From NCBI RefSeq assembly GCF_030812785.1, contig NZ_JAUSTJ010000001.1:1845348-1909347 (forward strand): a stretch of DNA of 64,000 bases, in the 5' to 3' direction. This document shows positions 51,218 to 59,346 of this stretch, one piece after another. Source of the stretch: Sphingomonas kyeonggiensis (GTDB lineage: Bacteria; Pseudomonadota; Alphaproteobacteria; Sphingomonadales; Sphingomonadaceae). The translations under genes were made by a program, and so were the position numbers. How positions within the stretch are numbered: the first letter of the stretch is position 1; each line of letters begins with the position of its first letter. Under the pieces are notes generated by a model. The model worked only from the letters and a program-made list of their open reading frames with translations. It was not told where the DNA came from and did no database searches.

Positions 51218-51374
51218 GATTCCATTGTAAGAAGCGAAGCACGCACAGTTGGTTAACGCCCCTCAAAATTCCTGCCGGGCCAGACGCCTGCGCGGGGGTG
51301 CTGGAATCGCGGGGGGCAAGGCGGTAGAGCCGCGGCGACTCCGCGAGAGGCGGATCCAGAATGAAAGGCCTGAT

Positions 51375-52763
51375 GTGACCACCCGGACCGAAACCGATTC
51401 GATCGGCGCGATCGAAGTTCCCGCCGACGCCTATTGGGGCGCCCAGACCCAGCGCTCGATCGAGAATTTCCCGTTCGGCGCGATGGAGCGGATGCCGCTC
51501 GGCATCGTCCACGCCCAGGCGATCGTGAAGCAGGCCGCGGCGCGGGTGAACCGCAAGCATGGGATGGATTCGAAAATCGCTGATGCGATCGAGGCGGCGG
51601 CGCAGGAGATCGTCGCGGGCGACCTGGACGACCAGTTCCCGCTGGTGATCTGGCAGACCGGCTCGGGCACGCAGACCAACATGAACGTCAACGAAGTCAT
51701 CGCCGGCCGCGCGAACTTCGTGCTCGCCGGCACCAAGGGCGGCAAGTCGCCGGTGCACCCGAACGACCATGTCAACATGAGCCAGTCGTCGAACGACAGC
51801 TTCCCGACCGCGCTGCACGTCGCCGCCGTGCTGGCGACGCGCGACCAGCTGATCCCGGCGCTCGACCAGCTGACCGCCTCGCTGACCGCCAAGGCCGAGG
51901 CCTGGGACCACATCATCAAGATCGGCCGCACCCACACCCAGGACGCGACCCCGCTGACGCTCGGCCAGGAATTCGGCGGCTATGCGGCGCAGCTGATCAG
52001 CTGCAAGGCGCGGATCGAAGGCGCGCTGAACGGCAATCTGCGCAAGCTGGCGATCGGCGGCACCGCGGTCGGCACCGGGCTCAACGCGCCGGAAGGCTGG
52101 GCCGAGGACATGTCGGCGGCGATCACCGACATCGCCGGCACCCAGTTCGAGCCGGCGCCGAACAAGTTCGAGCAGCTGGCCGCCAAGGACGGGCTGGTCT
52201 TCTTCTCGGGCGCGCTCAACACGCTGGCGGTGGCGCTCAACAAGATCGCCAACGACATCCGCTTCCTCGGCTCGGGCCCGCGCTCGGGCCTGGGCGAGCT
52301 GTCGCTGCCGGCCAACGAGCCGGGCAGCTCGATCATGCCGGGCAAGGTCAACCCGACCCAGTGCGAATCGCTGACGATGGTCGCGGCGCAGGTGATCGGC
52401 AACAACCAGGCGGTTACCGTCGGCGGCATGCAGGGCCATTTCGAGCTCAACGTGTTCATGCCGCTGATCGGCGCGAACGTGCTGCGCTCGATCTCGCTGC
52501 TGTCCATCGGCATGACGAGCTTCGCCGAGCGCTGCGTCGACGGGATCGAGGCGAATGAGAGCCAGATCAAGGCGCTGGTCGACCGCTCGCTGATGCTGGT
52601 GACCGCGCTGGCGCCGGCGATCGGTTACGACAACGCCGCCAAGATCGCCAAGAACGCGCACGAGAAGGGCCTGACGCTCAAGGAGAGCGGGCTGGCGCTG
52701 GGTCTGGTCGATGAGGCGACGTTCGACCAGTATGTGCGGCCCGAGACGATGATCGGGCGGTAA
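51375..52763 (+). CDS. fumC: Class II fumarate hydratase
   Basis: A 462-residue fumarase of the TCA cycle. The signature [15 protein letters not shown] is complete. Substrate-site motifs [29 protein letters not shown] and [17 protein letters not shown] are all present. No iron-sulfur cysteines, so it is the stable, oxygen-resistant class II type. It starts at GTG 51375, preceded by GAAAGG. It is a single gene between the PilZ gene and a repeat. Confidence 0.97.
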   Translation: MTTRTETDSIGAIEVPADAYWGAQTQRSIENFPFGAMERMPLGIVHAQAIVKQAAARVNRKHGMDSKIADAIEAAAQEIVAGDLDDQFPLVIWQTGSGTQTNMNVNEVIAGRANFVLAGTKGGKSPVHPNDHVNMSQSSNDSFPTALHVAAVLATRDQLIPALDQLTASLTAKAEAWDHIIKIGRTHTQDATPLTLGQEFGGYAAQLISCKARIEGALNGNLRKLAIGGTAVGTGLNAPEGWAEDMSAAITDIAGTQFEPAPNKFEQLAAKDGLVFFSGALNTLAVALNKIANDIRFLGSGPRSGLGELSLPANEPGSSIMPGKVNPTQCESLTMVAAQVIGNNQAVTVGGMQGHFELNVFMPLIGANVLRSISLLSIGMTSFAERCVDGIEANESQIKALVDRSLMLVTALAPAIGYDNAAKIAKNAHEKGLTLKESGLALGLVDEATFDQYVRPETMIGR

Positions 52764-52772
52764 GTTAAAACT

Positions 52773-52914
52773 CCTCCCCGGAACGGGGAGGGGGACCATC
52801 GCGAAGCGATGGTGGAGGGGGCCCGCTCTCCCCAAACGACAAGGCTGGTGGAGAGCGGGCCCCCTCCACCACGCCGCTGACGCGGCGCGGTCCCCCTCCC
52901 CGTTCCGGGGAGGA
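52773..52914. repeat. Palindromic repeat, family A, copy 1 of a near-identical pair
   Basis: It begins CCTCCCCGGAACGGGGAGGG, has ACCATCGCGAAGCGATGGTG and GGCCCGCTCTCC, then GGAGAGCGGGCC, and ends CCCCGTTCCGGGGAGG. The copy at 56716 has the same arms and order. Confidence 0.88.
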
Positions 52915-52976
52915 ATTGAGGAACTTCGCGCCCTTTCAATCGCTTGCTCTTCGTAACCACTTACGCAGGAGCAACC

Positions 52977-53171
52977 ATGATCGGGGACGCAATCGCAGGC
53001 TGGATCGGCAACCGCATCGATCGCCGGGACGGCGAGGGCGGGACGCTGGGCGCGCTGGCGGGCGTGCTGACCTGGAAGGCGGCGAAGAAGATCGTGCCCG
53101 CCGCCATCGTGCTCGGCGGCGCAGCCTATGCGTATCACCACTTCACCCGCGGGCGCGAGCCCGCCGCATGA
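52977..53171 (+). CDS. Small membrane protein, tandem paralog 1
   Basis: A 64-residue protein: MIGDAIAGWIGNRIDRRDGE, GGTLGALAGVL, then a hydrophobic helix (IVPAAIVLGGAAYAYHHF). CAGGAG precedes the ATG. The N-terminal pattern MIG-x5-IGNRIDR-x-DG-x-GG-x2-GAL is shared with the next gene, and its stop overlaps that gene's start (ATGA). The conserved basic/acidic turn before a single helix suggests a membrane-bound role. Family not recognised. Confidence 0.75.
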   Translation: MIGDAIAGWIGNRIDRRDGEGGTLGALAGVLTWKAAKKIVPAAIVLGGAAYAYHHFTRGREPAA

Positions 53172-53383
53172 TCGGCAAGCTGCTCAGCGCCTTTATCGGC
53201 AACCGGATCGACCGCGCCGACGGCAAGGGCGGCGTGAAGGGCGCGCTGATCGGTCTGGGCGTCGAGCGGCTGCTCGCCCGGATGGGGCCGGTCGGCTGGG
53301 TGCTGGCGGCGCTTTTCCTGGTGCTGCGCTTCTTCTGGCGGCTGGTGTTCCCGAAACGGCGCGTGCGATACGTCCGGTCCTAG
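53168..53383 (+). CDS. Small membrane protein, tandem paralog 2
   Basis: A 71-residue protein, MIGKLLSAFIGNRIDRADGK followed by GGVKGALIGLGVERLLA and a hydrophobic helix (VGWVLAALFLVLRFFWRLV) with a basic end (PKRRVRYVRS). It overlaps the previous gene by 4 bases and shares its N-terminal pattern, so the pair arose by duplication. It has 50 bases to gmk, and could be expressed with it. Function unknown. Confidence 0.75.
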   Translation: MIGKLLSAFIGNRIDRADGKGGVKGALIGLGVERLLARMGPVGWVLAALFLVLRFFWRLVFPKRRVRYVRS

Positions 53384-53433
53384 CTTGACGCCAAAGACTT
53401 GACGGGCGCGGGACTCCCACGCCAAAGGCACCC

Positions 53434-54084
53434 ATGCCCCATTCCACCGAGACCGACCCGCACGGATTCAAGCGACGCGGCGTATTGTTCGTGCTGTCCT
53501 CGCCCTCCGGCGCCGGCAAGTCGACGATCGCGCGCAAGCTGCTCGCCGCCGACGAGCATCTCCAGATGTCCGTTTCCGTCACCACCCGGCCGATGCGCCC
53601 GGGCGAAGTGGACGGCGTCGACTATCATTTCGTCGATCTCGAGCGGTTCCGCGAAATCGCGAACAACCACGAGTTCCTCGAATGGGCGCATGTGTTCAAC
53701 CACCGCTACGGCACGCTGCGCTCGACGGTGGAGGAAATCCTCGATTCGGGCCGCGACGTGCTGTTCGACATCGACTGGCAGGGCGCGCAGCAGCTGTTCC
53801 AGCTGGCCGGCGGCGACGTGGTCCGCGTGTTCATCCTGCCGCCGTCCTTCGTCGAGCTGCGCCAGCGGCTGGTCAACCGCGCGACCGATCCGATGGAAGT
53901 GATCAACGCCCGCATGGACCGCGCGGCCGCCGAGGTCAGCCACTGGGACGGCTATGACTATGTGCTGGTCAACGACGATGTCGACCAATGCTATCGCTCG
54001 GTCCACACGATCCTGAACGCCGAGCGGCTCAAGCGCTCGCGCCAGACGGGCTTGATCGGATTCATCCGCGGGTTGATGAAGTAA
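53434..54084 (+). CDS. gmk: Guanylate kinase
   Basis: A 216-residue enzyme that phosphorylates GMP to GDP. The P-loop is SSPSGAGKSTIARKL; VSVTTRPMRPGEVDGVDYHF is the GMP-binding signature, and FDIDWQGAQQL the Walker B region. Essential in nucleotide metabolism. The preceding region has TTGACG hexamers but no clear -10. Confidence 0.97.
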   Translation: MPHSTETDPHGFKRRGVLFVLSSPSGAGKSTIARKLLAADEHLQMSVSVTTRPMRPGEVDGVDYHFVDLERFREIANNHEFLEWAHVFNHRYGTLRSTVEEILDSGRDVLFDIDWQGAQQLFQLAGGDVVRVFILPPSFVELRQRLVNRATDPMEVINARMDRAAAEVSHWDGYDYVLVNDDVDQCYRSVHTILNAERLKRSRQTGLIGFIRGLMK

Positions 54085-54104
54085 CCTTCCCAAAGGGGAG
54101 GGTT

Positions 54105-54668
54105 ATGATGGCTAGACTGTTCCTCGGCGGCGCGCTCGGTGGGCTCGCCATGTGGCTGGTAGGCTTCATCTTCTGGGGCACGCCCCTCAGCCTGCTCGCG
54201 CTTTCCAAGACCGATGCGGCAACCACGGCGGCGGTGCAGGCGGCACTTGCCCAGCATCTCGGGCCGCTCGGTACCGGCGCCTATCCGATTCCCTGGCCGG
54301 GCACGCCGCAGGGCACCCAGCTCTATGGTCAGGGGCCGACGGCGATGGTGCTGTTCAACACCGGCGGCTTCGCCAATCCGGACAGCGCTGCGCTGATCGG
54401 CGGGCTGGTGCTGGCGATACTCTGCGCGCTGCTCGCCGGCTTCGCGCTGCGCATGGTCGCGGCGACCCTGAGCTTTGCCGACCGGCTGAAGCTGGTGGCG
54501 ATCACCGCGGTGGCGGTGACGGCCTATTCCGATCTCGGCCAGCCGATCTTCAACCACGCACCGCTGGGCTATTTCTTCTACCTGTGGGTGAGCGACGTGG
54601 CGAGCTGGATCGCGGCGGGGGCGGTGCTCGCCTGGGCGCTGCCGCGGCCGATCGTGACGCGCATCTGA
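54105..54668 (+). CDS. Membrane protein of unknown function
   Basis: A 187-residue protein with five hydrophobic segments (~5-25, ~100-125, ~130-150, ~152-165, ~160-180). The first helix has LGGALGGLAMWLVGFIFWGTP, followed by an extracytoplasmic loop of ~70 residues. I start at ATG 54105 after GGGGAGGG. I do not recognise a family with certainty. It starts 20 bases after gmk and ends 2 bases before the DUF1428 gene, so it is probably co-transcribed with both. Confidence 0.75.
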   Translation: MMARLFLGGALGGLAMWLVGFIFWGTPLSLLALSKTDAATTAAVQAALAQHLGPLGTGAYPIPWPGTPQGTQLYGQGPTAMVLFNTGGFANPDSAALIGGLVLAILCALLAGFALRMVAATLSFADRLKLVAITAVAVTAYSDLGQPIFNHAPLGYFFYLWVSDVASWIAAGAVLAWALPRPIVTRI

Positions 54669-54670
54669 CC

Positions 54671-55009
54671 ATGTACATCTGCGCGCTGGTGATCCCGGTG
54701 CCGGAGGCGAAGCGCGAGGCCTATCGCGCCTGGGCGGTGCGCGGCGCGGCGATCTTCAAGGCGCATGGCTGCCTGGAGATCACCGAGGCCTGGGAAGATT
54801 TCGTCCCCGACGGATCGGTGACCGACTTCCGCAAGGCGGTGGCGGCGCAGCCGGGGGAGAAGATCGTCATCTCCTGGCAGGTCTGGCCCGACAAGGCGAC
54901 GCTCGACGCGGCGGAGGCGGCGATGCACGCGGACGGCAGCCTGGAAGTGGAGGGGGAGGTGCCGTTCGATGCGAAGCGGCTGATATTGGGGTGTTTTGCG
55001 CCCTTATAG
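54671..55009 (+). CDS. DUF1428-family protein (YbaA-like)
   Basis: A 112-residue dimeric alpha/beta-barrel-like protein: MYICALVIPVPEAKREAYRAWA, then CLEITEAWEDFVPDGSVTDF and VISWQVWPDKATLDAAEAAM (each in pieces). These match the YbaA/DUF1428 family (ABM-like fold). Activity unknown. It directly follows the membrane protein gene. Confidence 0.85.
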   Translation: MYICALVIPVPEAKREAYRAWAVRGAAIFKAHGCLEITEAWEDFVPDGSVTDFRKAVAAQPGEKIVISWQVWPDKATLDAAEAAMHADGSLEVEGEVPFDAKRLILGCFAPL

Positions 55010-55019
55010 GCATATTTTG

Positions 55020-55123
55020 TCACCCCGGCCTTGTGCCGGGGTCCACTGCGCCTCGCGCTATGCCATTCCGCCTCTTGTCCGGTACTCGCCTCCCGGTGGA
55101 CCCCGGCACAAGGCCGGGGTGAC
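55020..55123. repeat. Inverted repeat, family E, copy 1
   Basis: Arms TCACCCCGGCCTTGTGCCGG...GTCCAC and GTGGACCCCGGCACAAGGCC...GGTGA are perfect complements around a ~50-base centre including GCCTCGC and CTCGCCTCCCG. A close copy lies at 61124. Confidence 0.9.
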
Positions 55124-55142
55124 GGTTGGGTTTGCGGCACGG

Positions 55143-55823
55143 CTAATTGAGCAACCCCAGGAACCGCACCCCCGCCAGGAAGTCCGTCCGGCGGTTCTCG
55201 CGCGCGGCCAGGGCAAGCTCGTCCTCGCCCCATTGCTCGGCCTGCCACAGCTCGTCGACATGGGCGGCCTGCCACAGGGTCTCGGCGGGAATCGCGCCTT
55301 CGAGCAGCGCCAGCGCGCCGACCAGCGAGCCGCTGATCGTCACCACCGGCGAGAGGCCGGCGATGCGGAAGGGATCGAGCGCGTGCACCGCCTCGGCCAG
55401 CCGGGAGATTGTCGCCTCGGGCTGGGCCTTGTGGATCACCCCGGTCGCGGTCTCGAAATGCACGTCGTAGCGGCTGCGCGCCCAGTCGAGCAGCGGGTCC
55501 CAGGCCTCGGCCTGGCGCAGCACCAGCGGCTCGGGATCCTCGGCGCGGTAGTAGAGCAGGTCGCTCTCGCCATAGGCCGCCAGGCCCTGGGCGAAGGGGG
55601 CGGGATCGGCGGAGATCTTGTCGATCGCCGCATTGGCGAGCCCGGTGAGCTTCATCGCGCGCGGATCGATCGTGTCGCCCACGGCGCGCCATTCCTCGGC
55701 CACCGCCTCGGCCAGCGCCGGGGTGGGCAAAGCGAGCGGCGCCCGGTCTGGGGTGCGCACCGGCTTGCCGTCGAGCGCCACCTGGCCGTTCTCGACGCTG
55801 ACTTCCTTCCAGAAACGCTTCAT
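55143..55823 (-). CDS. ATP12-family F1-ATPase assembly chaperone
   Basis: A 226-residue protein. MKRFWKEVSVE, GKPVRTP, LALPTPALAEAVAEEW and CYAR-less SDLLYYRAEDPEPL match ATP12, which helps the alpha subunit of F1 assemble. QAEAWDPLLDWA and GSLVGALALLEGAIPAETLWQAAHVDELWQ (in pieces) continue the family pattern. Alphaproteobacteria and mitochondria have it; most other bacteria do not. Its start overlaps the next gene upstream (ATGA). Confidence 0.9.
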   Translation of the reverse strand: MKRFWKEVSVENGQVALDGKPVRTPDRAPLALPTPALAEAVAEEWRAVGDTIDPRAMKLTGLANAAIDKISADPAPFAQGLAAYGESDLLYYRAEDPEPLVLRQAEAWDPLLDWARSRYDVHFETATGVIHKAQPEATISRLAEAVHALDPFRIAGLSPVVTISGSLVGALALLEGAIPAETLWQAAHVDELWQAEQWGEDELALAARENRRTDFLAGVRFLGLLN

Positions 55824-56053
55824 GCCTCGGGCACGACCTCCGCCGGCGTCTTCCAGCGCCGCGCCAGGAAGCGCGGCACCACCGCCATGAAATAGAGCGA
55901 CGACAGCAGGATCGCGCCGCCGAAGACGGTCATGCCGTAATGCTGCGCGCGGCCGGCGACCAGCAGGCCGACCACCGCGCCGGCGGTGCCGAGCATGTTG
56001 ACCGCGACGATGATGTAATAGCGCTTCATCGCAAGGCGATCGGCGTCGGTCAT
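55820..56053 (-). CDS. Small two-helix membrane protein beside ATP12
   Basis: A 77-residue protein with helices at ~12-32 and ~42-60. MKRYYIIVAVNMLGTAGAVVG and a basic end (RFLARRWKTP) are visible. It overlaps both the HAD gene and the ATP12 gene by 4 bases. Family unknown. Context suggests a link with ATP synthase assembly, which is inference. Confidence 0.7.
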   Translation of the reverse strand: MTDADRLAMKRYYIIVAVNMLGTAGAVVGLLVAGRAQHYGMTVFGGAILLSSLYFMAVVPRFLARRWKTPAEVVPEA

Positions 56054-56712
56054 AAGGCCTCCAGATGCGCGGGGAGCTGGCTGGCATGGTCGGCGAGCCT
56101 GTGGGCGCCGGCGCCGAGCAGCTCCCCGGACGTGTGGTATCCCCATAGCACACCAACGGCGTGGGTGCCAGCGGCGCGCGCCATCGCCATGTCGAAGCTG
56201 GTGTCGCCGATCATCGCGGTGGTCTCCGGCGCGGCGCCGGCTTCGGCGATGGCGAGCTCGAGCATCGCGGGATGCGGCTTGGAGGGGTGGCGATCGGCGG
56301 TCTGCAGCGTGACGAAGCGGGCGTGCAGGCCGTGATGCTCGAGGATCAGGCGCAGCCCGCGATCGGACTTGCCGGTGGCGACGCCGAGCAGCCAGCCGGC
56401 GGCGTCGAGCGCCTCGATCGTTTCGAGGATGCCGTCATAGAGCGGCTCGGGATCGAGCGCGGCACTGGCGCGCATCGCGTGGAAGGCGCGCTTGTACTCC
56501 TCGGCCATCGCCTCGTGCAGCGCGGGCTCGGCCTCGGGCAGCAGCTGCGCGATCGCGGGGACGAGGCTGAGGCCGACGATGCGGCGGATGTCGCTGCGGA
56601 CCGGCGGAGCGAGGCGGTGCGCATCGAAGGTCGCCTCCATCGCGCGACAGATATTGACCTGCGAATCGACGAGCGTGCCGTCGCAATCGAACACGGCGAG
56701 GCGGTTGGTCAT
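56050..56712 (-). CDS. HAD-IA family phosphatase (phosphoglycolate-phosphatase-like)
   Basis: A 220-residue HAD hydrolase. Motif I is FDCDGTL with Asp9 as nucleophile and Asp11 as acid/base; motif II is VATGKS, motif III KPHP with the lysine, motif IV MIGDTSFDM. The cap has about 65 residues of alpha helix, as in subclass IA. Phosphoglycolate phosphatase-like. It overlaps the next gene by 4 bases. Confidence 0.9.
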   Translation of the reverse strand: MTNRLAVFDCDGTLVDSQVNICRAMEATFDAHRLAPPVRSDIRRIVGLSLVPAIAQLLPEAEPALHEAMAEEYKRAFHAMRASAALDPEPLYDGILETIEALDAAGWLLGVATGKSDRGLRLILEHHGLHARFVTLQTADRHPSKPHPAMLELAIAEAGAAPETTAMIGDTSFDMAMARAAGTHAVGVLWGYHTSGELLGAGAHRLADHASQLPAHLEAL

Positions 56713-56715
56713 ATA

Positions 56716-56862
56716 ATTCCTCCCCGGAACGGGGAGGGGGACCATTGCGAAGCGATGGTGGAGGGGGCCCGCCATCCGCGGGCATTCCGGTATGAGGAGA
56801 GCGGGCCCCCTCCACCACGCCACTTCGTGGCGCGGTCCCCCTCCCCGTTCCGGGGAGGAATT
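56716..56862. repeat. Palindromic repeat, family A, copy 2 of a near-identical pair
   Basis: Same arms CCTCCCCGGAACGGGGAGGG and CCCCGTTCCGGGGAGG and the same inner GGCCCGC / GAGCGGGCC as the copy at 52773, in the same orientation. The middle hairpins differ in a few bases (GCCACTTCGTGGCGC instead of GCCGCTGACGCGGCGC). Confidence 0.88.
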
Positions 56863-56875
56863 GAGAAGGGCGCCC

Positions 56876-57478
56876 TCACTTCGTCCCCCGCATCAGCGCG
56901 GCCATGGCGCGGCGGCCCTGGGCGTCGAGCGCGTCGGCGGCCGAGAGGCGGGCGGCGTCGGGCTTGTTCTGGCCGAGCTTGAACGTGCCGCGCCAGGCCT
57001 GCACCTCGAGCCGATAGCCGATGATCGCGCCGGTCATCTTCGCGAAGAGCGTCGGGTCCATCTTGGCGCGCGTCCATGCCGGCTTGGGGGCGAGGCGGCG
57101 CTCCTGCTCCTGGCTGATCGCATCGAGAATCGCGACGAGCCCCGCATCGTCGGTGCGGGTCACCCGGCCCTCGAGCTCGACCGCGACATAGTTCCAGGTC
57201 GGCACTTCGTTCGGGCCGGCGCCGTACCAGTCGGGGCTGACATAGGCGTCCGGCCCCTGCACGCTGAACAGGCCGGTGGCGCCGTCGAGATGCCGGGCGA
57301 TGCCGTTGCCGCGCGCGAGGTGGAAGCCGAGAATGTCCTCGTCCAGCCAGACCAGCGGGACATGCGCGACGCGCGGGCCGTCGGGCGTTGCGGCGAACAG
57401 CGCGCCGAAGCCGATGTCACGCACGAGATCGCGGATCGCCGGGCGGTCCTCCCAGCGGAAAGCCGGGTTCGGGTGCAT
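56876..57478 (-). CDS. PaiB-family FMN-binding protein
   Basis: A 200-residue PaiB homolog: MHPNPAFRWEDRPAIRDLV, HVPLVWLDEDILGFHLARGNG, VSPDWYGAGPNEVPTWNYVAVELEGR (in pieces) and KPAWTRAKMD. Related to pyridoxamine-phosphate oxidase folds and often called a transcriptional regulator, though it is more probably an FMN or heme-binding enzyme. Its ATG overlaps the stop of the pseudouridine synthase gene by one base (TGATG). Confidence 0.88.
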   Translation of the reverse strand: MHPNPAFRWEDRPAIRDLVRDIGFGALFAATPDGPRVAHVPLVWLDEDILGFHLARGNGIARHLDGATGLFSVQGPDAYVSPDWYGAGPNEVPTWNYVAVELEGRVTRTDDAGLVAILDAISQEQERRLAPKPAWTRAKMDPTLFAKMTGAIIGYRLEVQAWRGTFKLGQNKPDAARLSAADALDAQGRRAMAALMRGTK

Positions 57479-58785
57479 CAGCGGCTCCGCGGCGCGCGGG
57501 GCTTGTCCCCGCCGGTCCGCGGGGCGGGGCGGGCAGCGCCGCGCGGCGCCGGCTTGCCGCCCGGCTTCGCGCCACCGGGCTTGCGGGCTGCGGGCTTGCC
57601 GCCAGGCTTGGCTGCGGGAGGCTTGCGGGTGCTCGGCTTGCCGCCGCTGCGGGGTGCGGGCTTGTCGCCGCTGGGACCTTCGCCCCGGCCGCGCCGTTCG
57701 CCGCGGCGCTCCTTGCGCACCGTCTTGGCGTGTGCGCGGGCATTCGCCTTGAGCTGTTCCTTGGTCATCGGCGGCGGCCCGTCGTCGAGTTGCAGCGCAT
57801 CGCCCTCGGCCTCCTCGAAGCCGAGCGTGTGGAGCGATTCGGCGAAATGGTGCGGCAGCGCCGCGCGCACGTCGATCTTGTCGCCATCGGGATGGTCGAC
57901 GCGGATGCGGCGCGCGTGGAGGTGCATCTTGCGGCTGATCCCGCCGGTCAGGAACGCCTCGGGCCCGCCATATTTGCCGTCGCCGACGATCGGGAAGCCG
58001 ATCGCCGCCATGTGGACGCGCAGCTGGTGGGTGCGCCCGGTGAAGGGCTGCAGCTCGACCCAGGCGGCGCGATTGCCGGCGCGGCCGATCACCCGGTATC
58101 GCGAGCGGCTCGGCTGGCCTTCCTTCTCGTCGACCTGCATCTTCTCGCCGCCGGTGCCCGGCTGCTTGCCGATCGGGAGCTCGATCATGCCGTCCTCGAT
58201 GCTCGGCACGCCGACGACCAGCGCCCAATAGACTTTCCGGGCCGTGCGGCTGGAGAAGTTCTTCGAGAAGGCAGCGGCCGCGCGCGCGGTGCGGGCGACG
58301 AGCAGGGCTCCGCTCGTGTCCTTGTCGAGCCGGTGGACGAGCTTGGGCCGGCCCTCCAGATCATATTGCAGCGCGTCGAGCAGCTGGTCGACATGCTCGG
58401 TGGTCTTGGTGCCGCCCTGCGTCGCCAGGCCCGGCGGCTTGTTGAGCACGAACGCGGCGTCGTCCTGGTGGATCACCATCGAGCGCGCGAAGTCGATCTG
58501 CTCCGCGCTCAGGTCGATGCGCTTCTTCGGCCGGGGGCGGCCGGGCTTGTCGGGCTGCGGCGCCTCGGCCGGGGGCACGCGGATCACCTGGCCCATCGCG
58601 ACATGGTCGCCCGGCTTGGCCCGCGCGCCGTCGACGCGCAGCTGCCCGGTGCGCGCCCAGCGCGAGACCAGGTTGAAGCTGGTCTCGGGCATGTGCCGCT
58701 TGAACCAGCGATCGAGCCGGATGCCGTCGTCATCGGGCTTCACGGTGAACTGGCGGACGGCGTCCTGGGCTTTCGGGGAGGTCAT
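57478..58785 (-). CDS. RluA-family pseudouridine synthase with basic low-complexity tail
   Basis: A 435-residue enzyme. An S4 RNA-binding domain (DDDGIRLDRWFKRHM, FNLVSRWARTGQLRVDG) precedes the catalytic domain with HRLDKDTSGALLVAR, which has the essential Asp, then PFTGRTHQLRVH and KMHLHARRI. The last ~110 residues are very basic and repetitive (KPGGKPA/ARKPGG units). Similar tails occur in sphingomonad RluC/D-like enzymes. Start ATG 58785 overlaps crcB (ATGA). It modifies uridines in 23S rRNA or tRNA; the exact site is unknown. Confidence 0.92.
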   Translation of the reverse strand: MTSPKAQDAVRQFTVKPDDDGIRLDRWFKRHMPETSFNLVSRWARTGQLRVDGARAKPGDHVAMGQVIRVPPAEAPQPDKPGRPRPKKRIDLSAEQIDFARSMVIHQDDAAFVLNKPPGLATQGGTKTTEHVDQLLDALQYDLEGRPKLVHRLDKDTSGALLVARTARAAAAFSKNFSSRTARKVYWALVVGVPSIEDGMIELPIGKQPGTGGEKMQVDEKEGQPSRSRYRVIGRAGNRAAWVELQPFTGRTHQLRVHMAAIGFPIVGDGKYGGPEAFLTGGISRKMHLHARRIRVDHPDGDKIDVRAALPHHFAESLHTLGFEEAEGDALQLDDGPPPMTKEQLKANARAHAKTVRKERRGERRGRGEGPSGDKPAPRSGGKPSTRKPPAAKPGGKPAARKPGGAKPGGKPAPRGAARPAPRTGGDKPRAPRSR

Positions 58786-59159
58786 GGAATTGCTCGCAAT
58801 ATGCTGAGGCCCGCGAACAGCGCGAGCGCCGAGCCGAGGACCGAAGCGAAGATATAGCCGAGGCCGAGGCCCCAGTCGCCCCGCTCGACCATGTTCATCA
58901 GGTCGAGGGTGAAGGCGGAGAAAGTGGTGTAGCCGCCGAGCACGCCGACGCCGATCAGCAGGCGCCATTGCTCGCCGCCCTGGCCGATCTTCGCGAGCGT
59001 GCCGGCGAGCAGGCCCATCAGGAAGCCGCCGATCAGGTTCACGGCGAGCGTTCCCCAGGGATAGTCGGGCCCGAACCAGGCAAGCGTGAGCTTGCCGGTC
59101 AGGTAGCGCGCCGCGGAGCCGAAGGCGCCGCCGAGCATGACGAGGAACAGGGCTGGCAT
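58782..59159 (-). CDS. crcB: Fluoride channel
   Basis: A 125-residue Fluc/CrcB channel with four helices. GGAFGSAARYLTG, WGTLAVNLIGGFLMGLL with the conserved Asn, and GGYTTFSAFTLD with the phenylalanine box are all present. It exports F- as a dual-topology dimer. It overlaps the RluA gene by 4 bases. I see no fluoride riboswitch before it. Confidence 0.95.
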   Translation of the reverse strand: MPALFLVMLGGAFGSAARYLTGKLTLAWFGPDYPWGTLAVNLIGGFLMGLLAGTLAKIGQGGEQWRLLIGVGVLGGYTTFSAFTLDLMNMVERGDWGLGLGYIFASVLGSALALFAGLSILRAIP

Positions 59160-59202
59160 CCCGAGCGGTTAGCGCGGAATCGGGGAGAGGGGAACCCAGA
59201 GC

Positions 59203-59345
59203 AAAATCCTCCCTCGCGAAGCGGGGGAGGGGGACCGCTCGCGAAGCGAGTGGTGGAGGGGGCTTGGCCGCGAGCGATTGGCTTGAGGAGAGGCCCCCTC
59301 CGTCGCGCTTCGCGCGCCACCTCCCCCGCTTCGCGAGGGAGGATT
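59203..59345. repeat. Palindromic repeat, family A, inverted relative to the copy at 28497
   Basis: The same outer arms as 28497 (AATCCTCCCTCGCGAAGCGG and CCGCTTCGCGAGGGAGGAT), but the inner GACCGCTCGCGAAGCGAGTG lies on the left and CCGTCGCGCTTCGCGCGCCA on the right, the reverse of the other copy. It lies just downstream of the lipoprotein gene. Confidence 0.88.
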
Positions 59346-59346
59346 C

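Noticed and set aside
50469..53141. 890-codon open frame on the minus strand
   Set aside because: Mostly antisense to fumC, then in another frame of the PilZ gene. No motif seen.
53384..53433. Two TTGACG hexamers before gmk as a -35 box
   Set aside because: No acceptable -10 element lies 16-18 bases downstream of either.
59160..59202. Fluoride riboswitch before crcB
   Set aside because: No crcB-motif pseudoknot elements were seen in the short upstream region.
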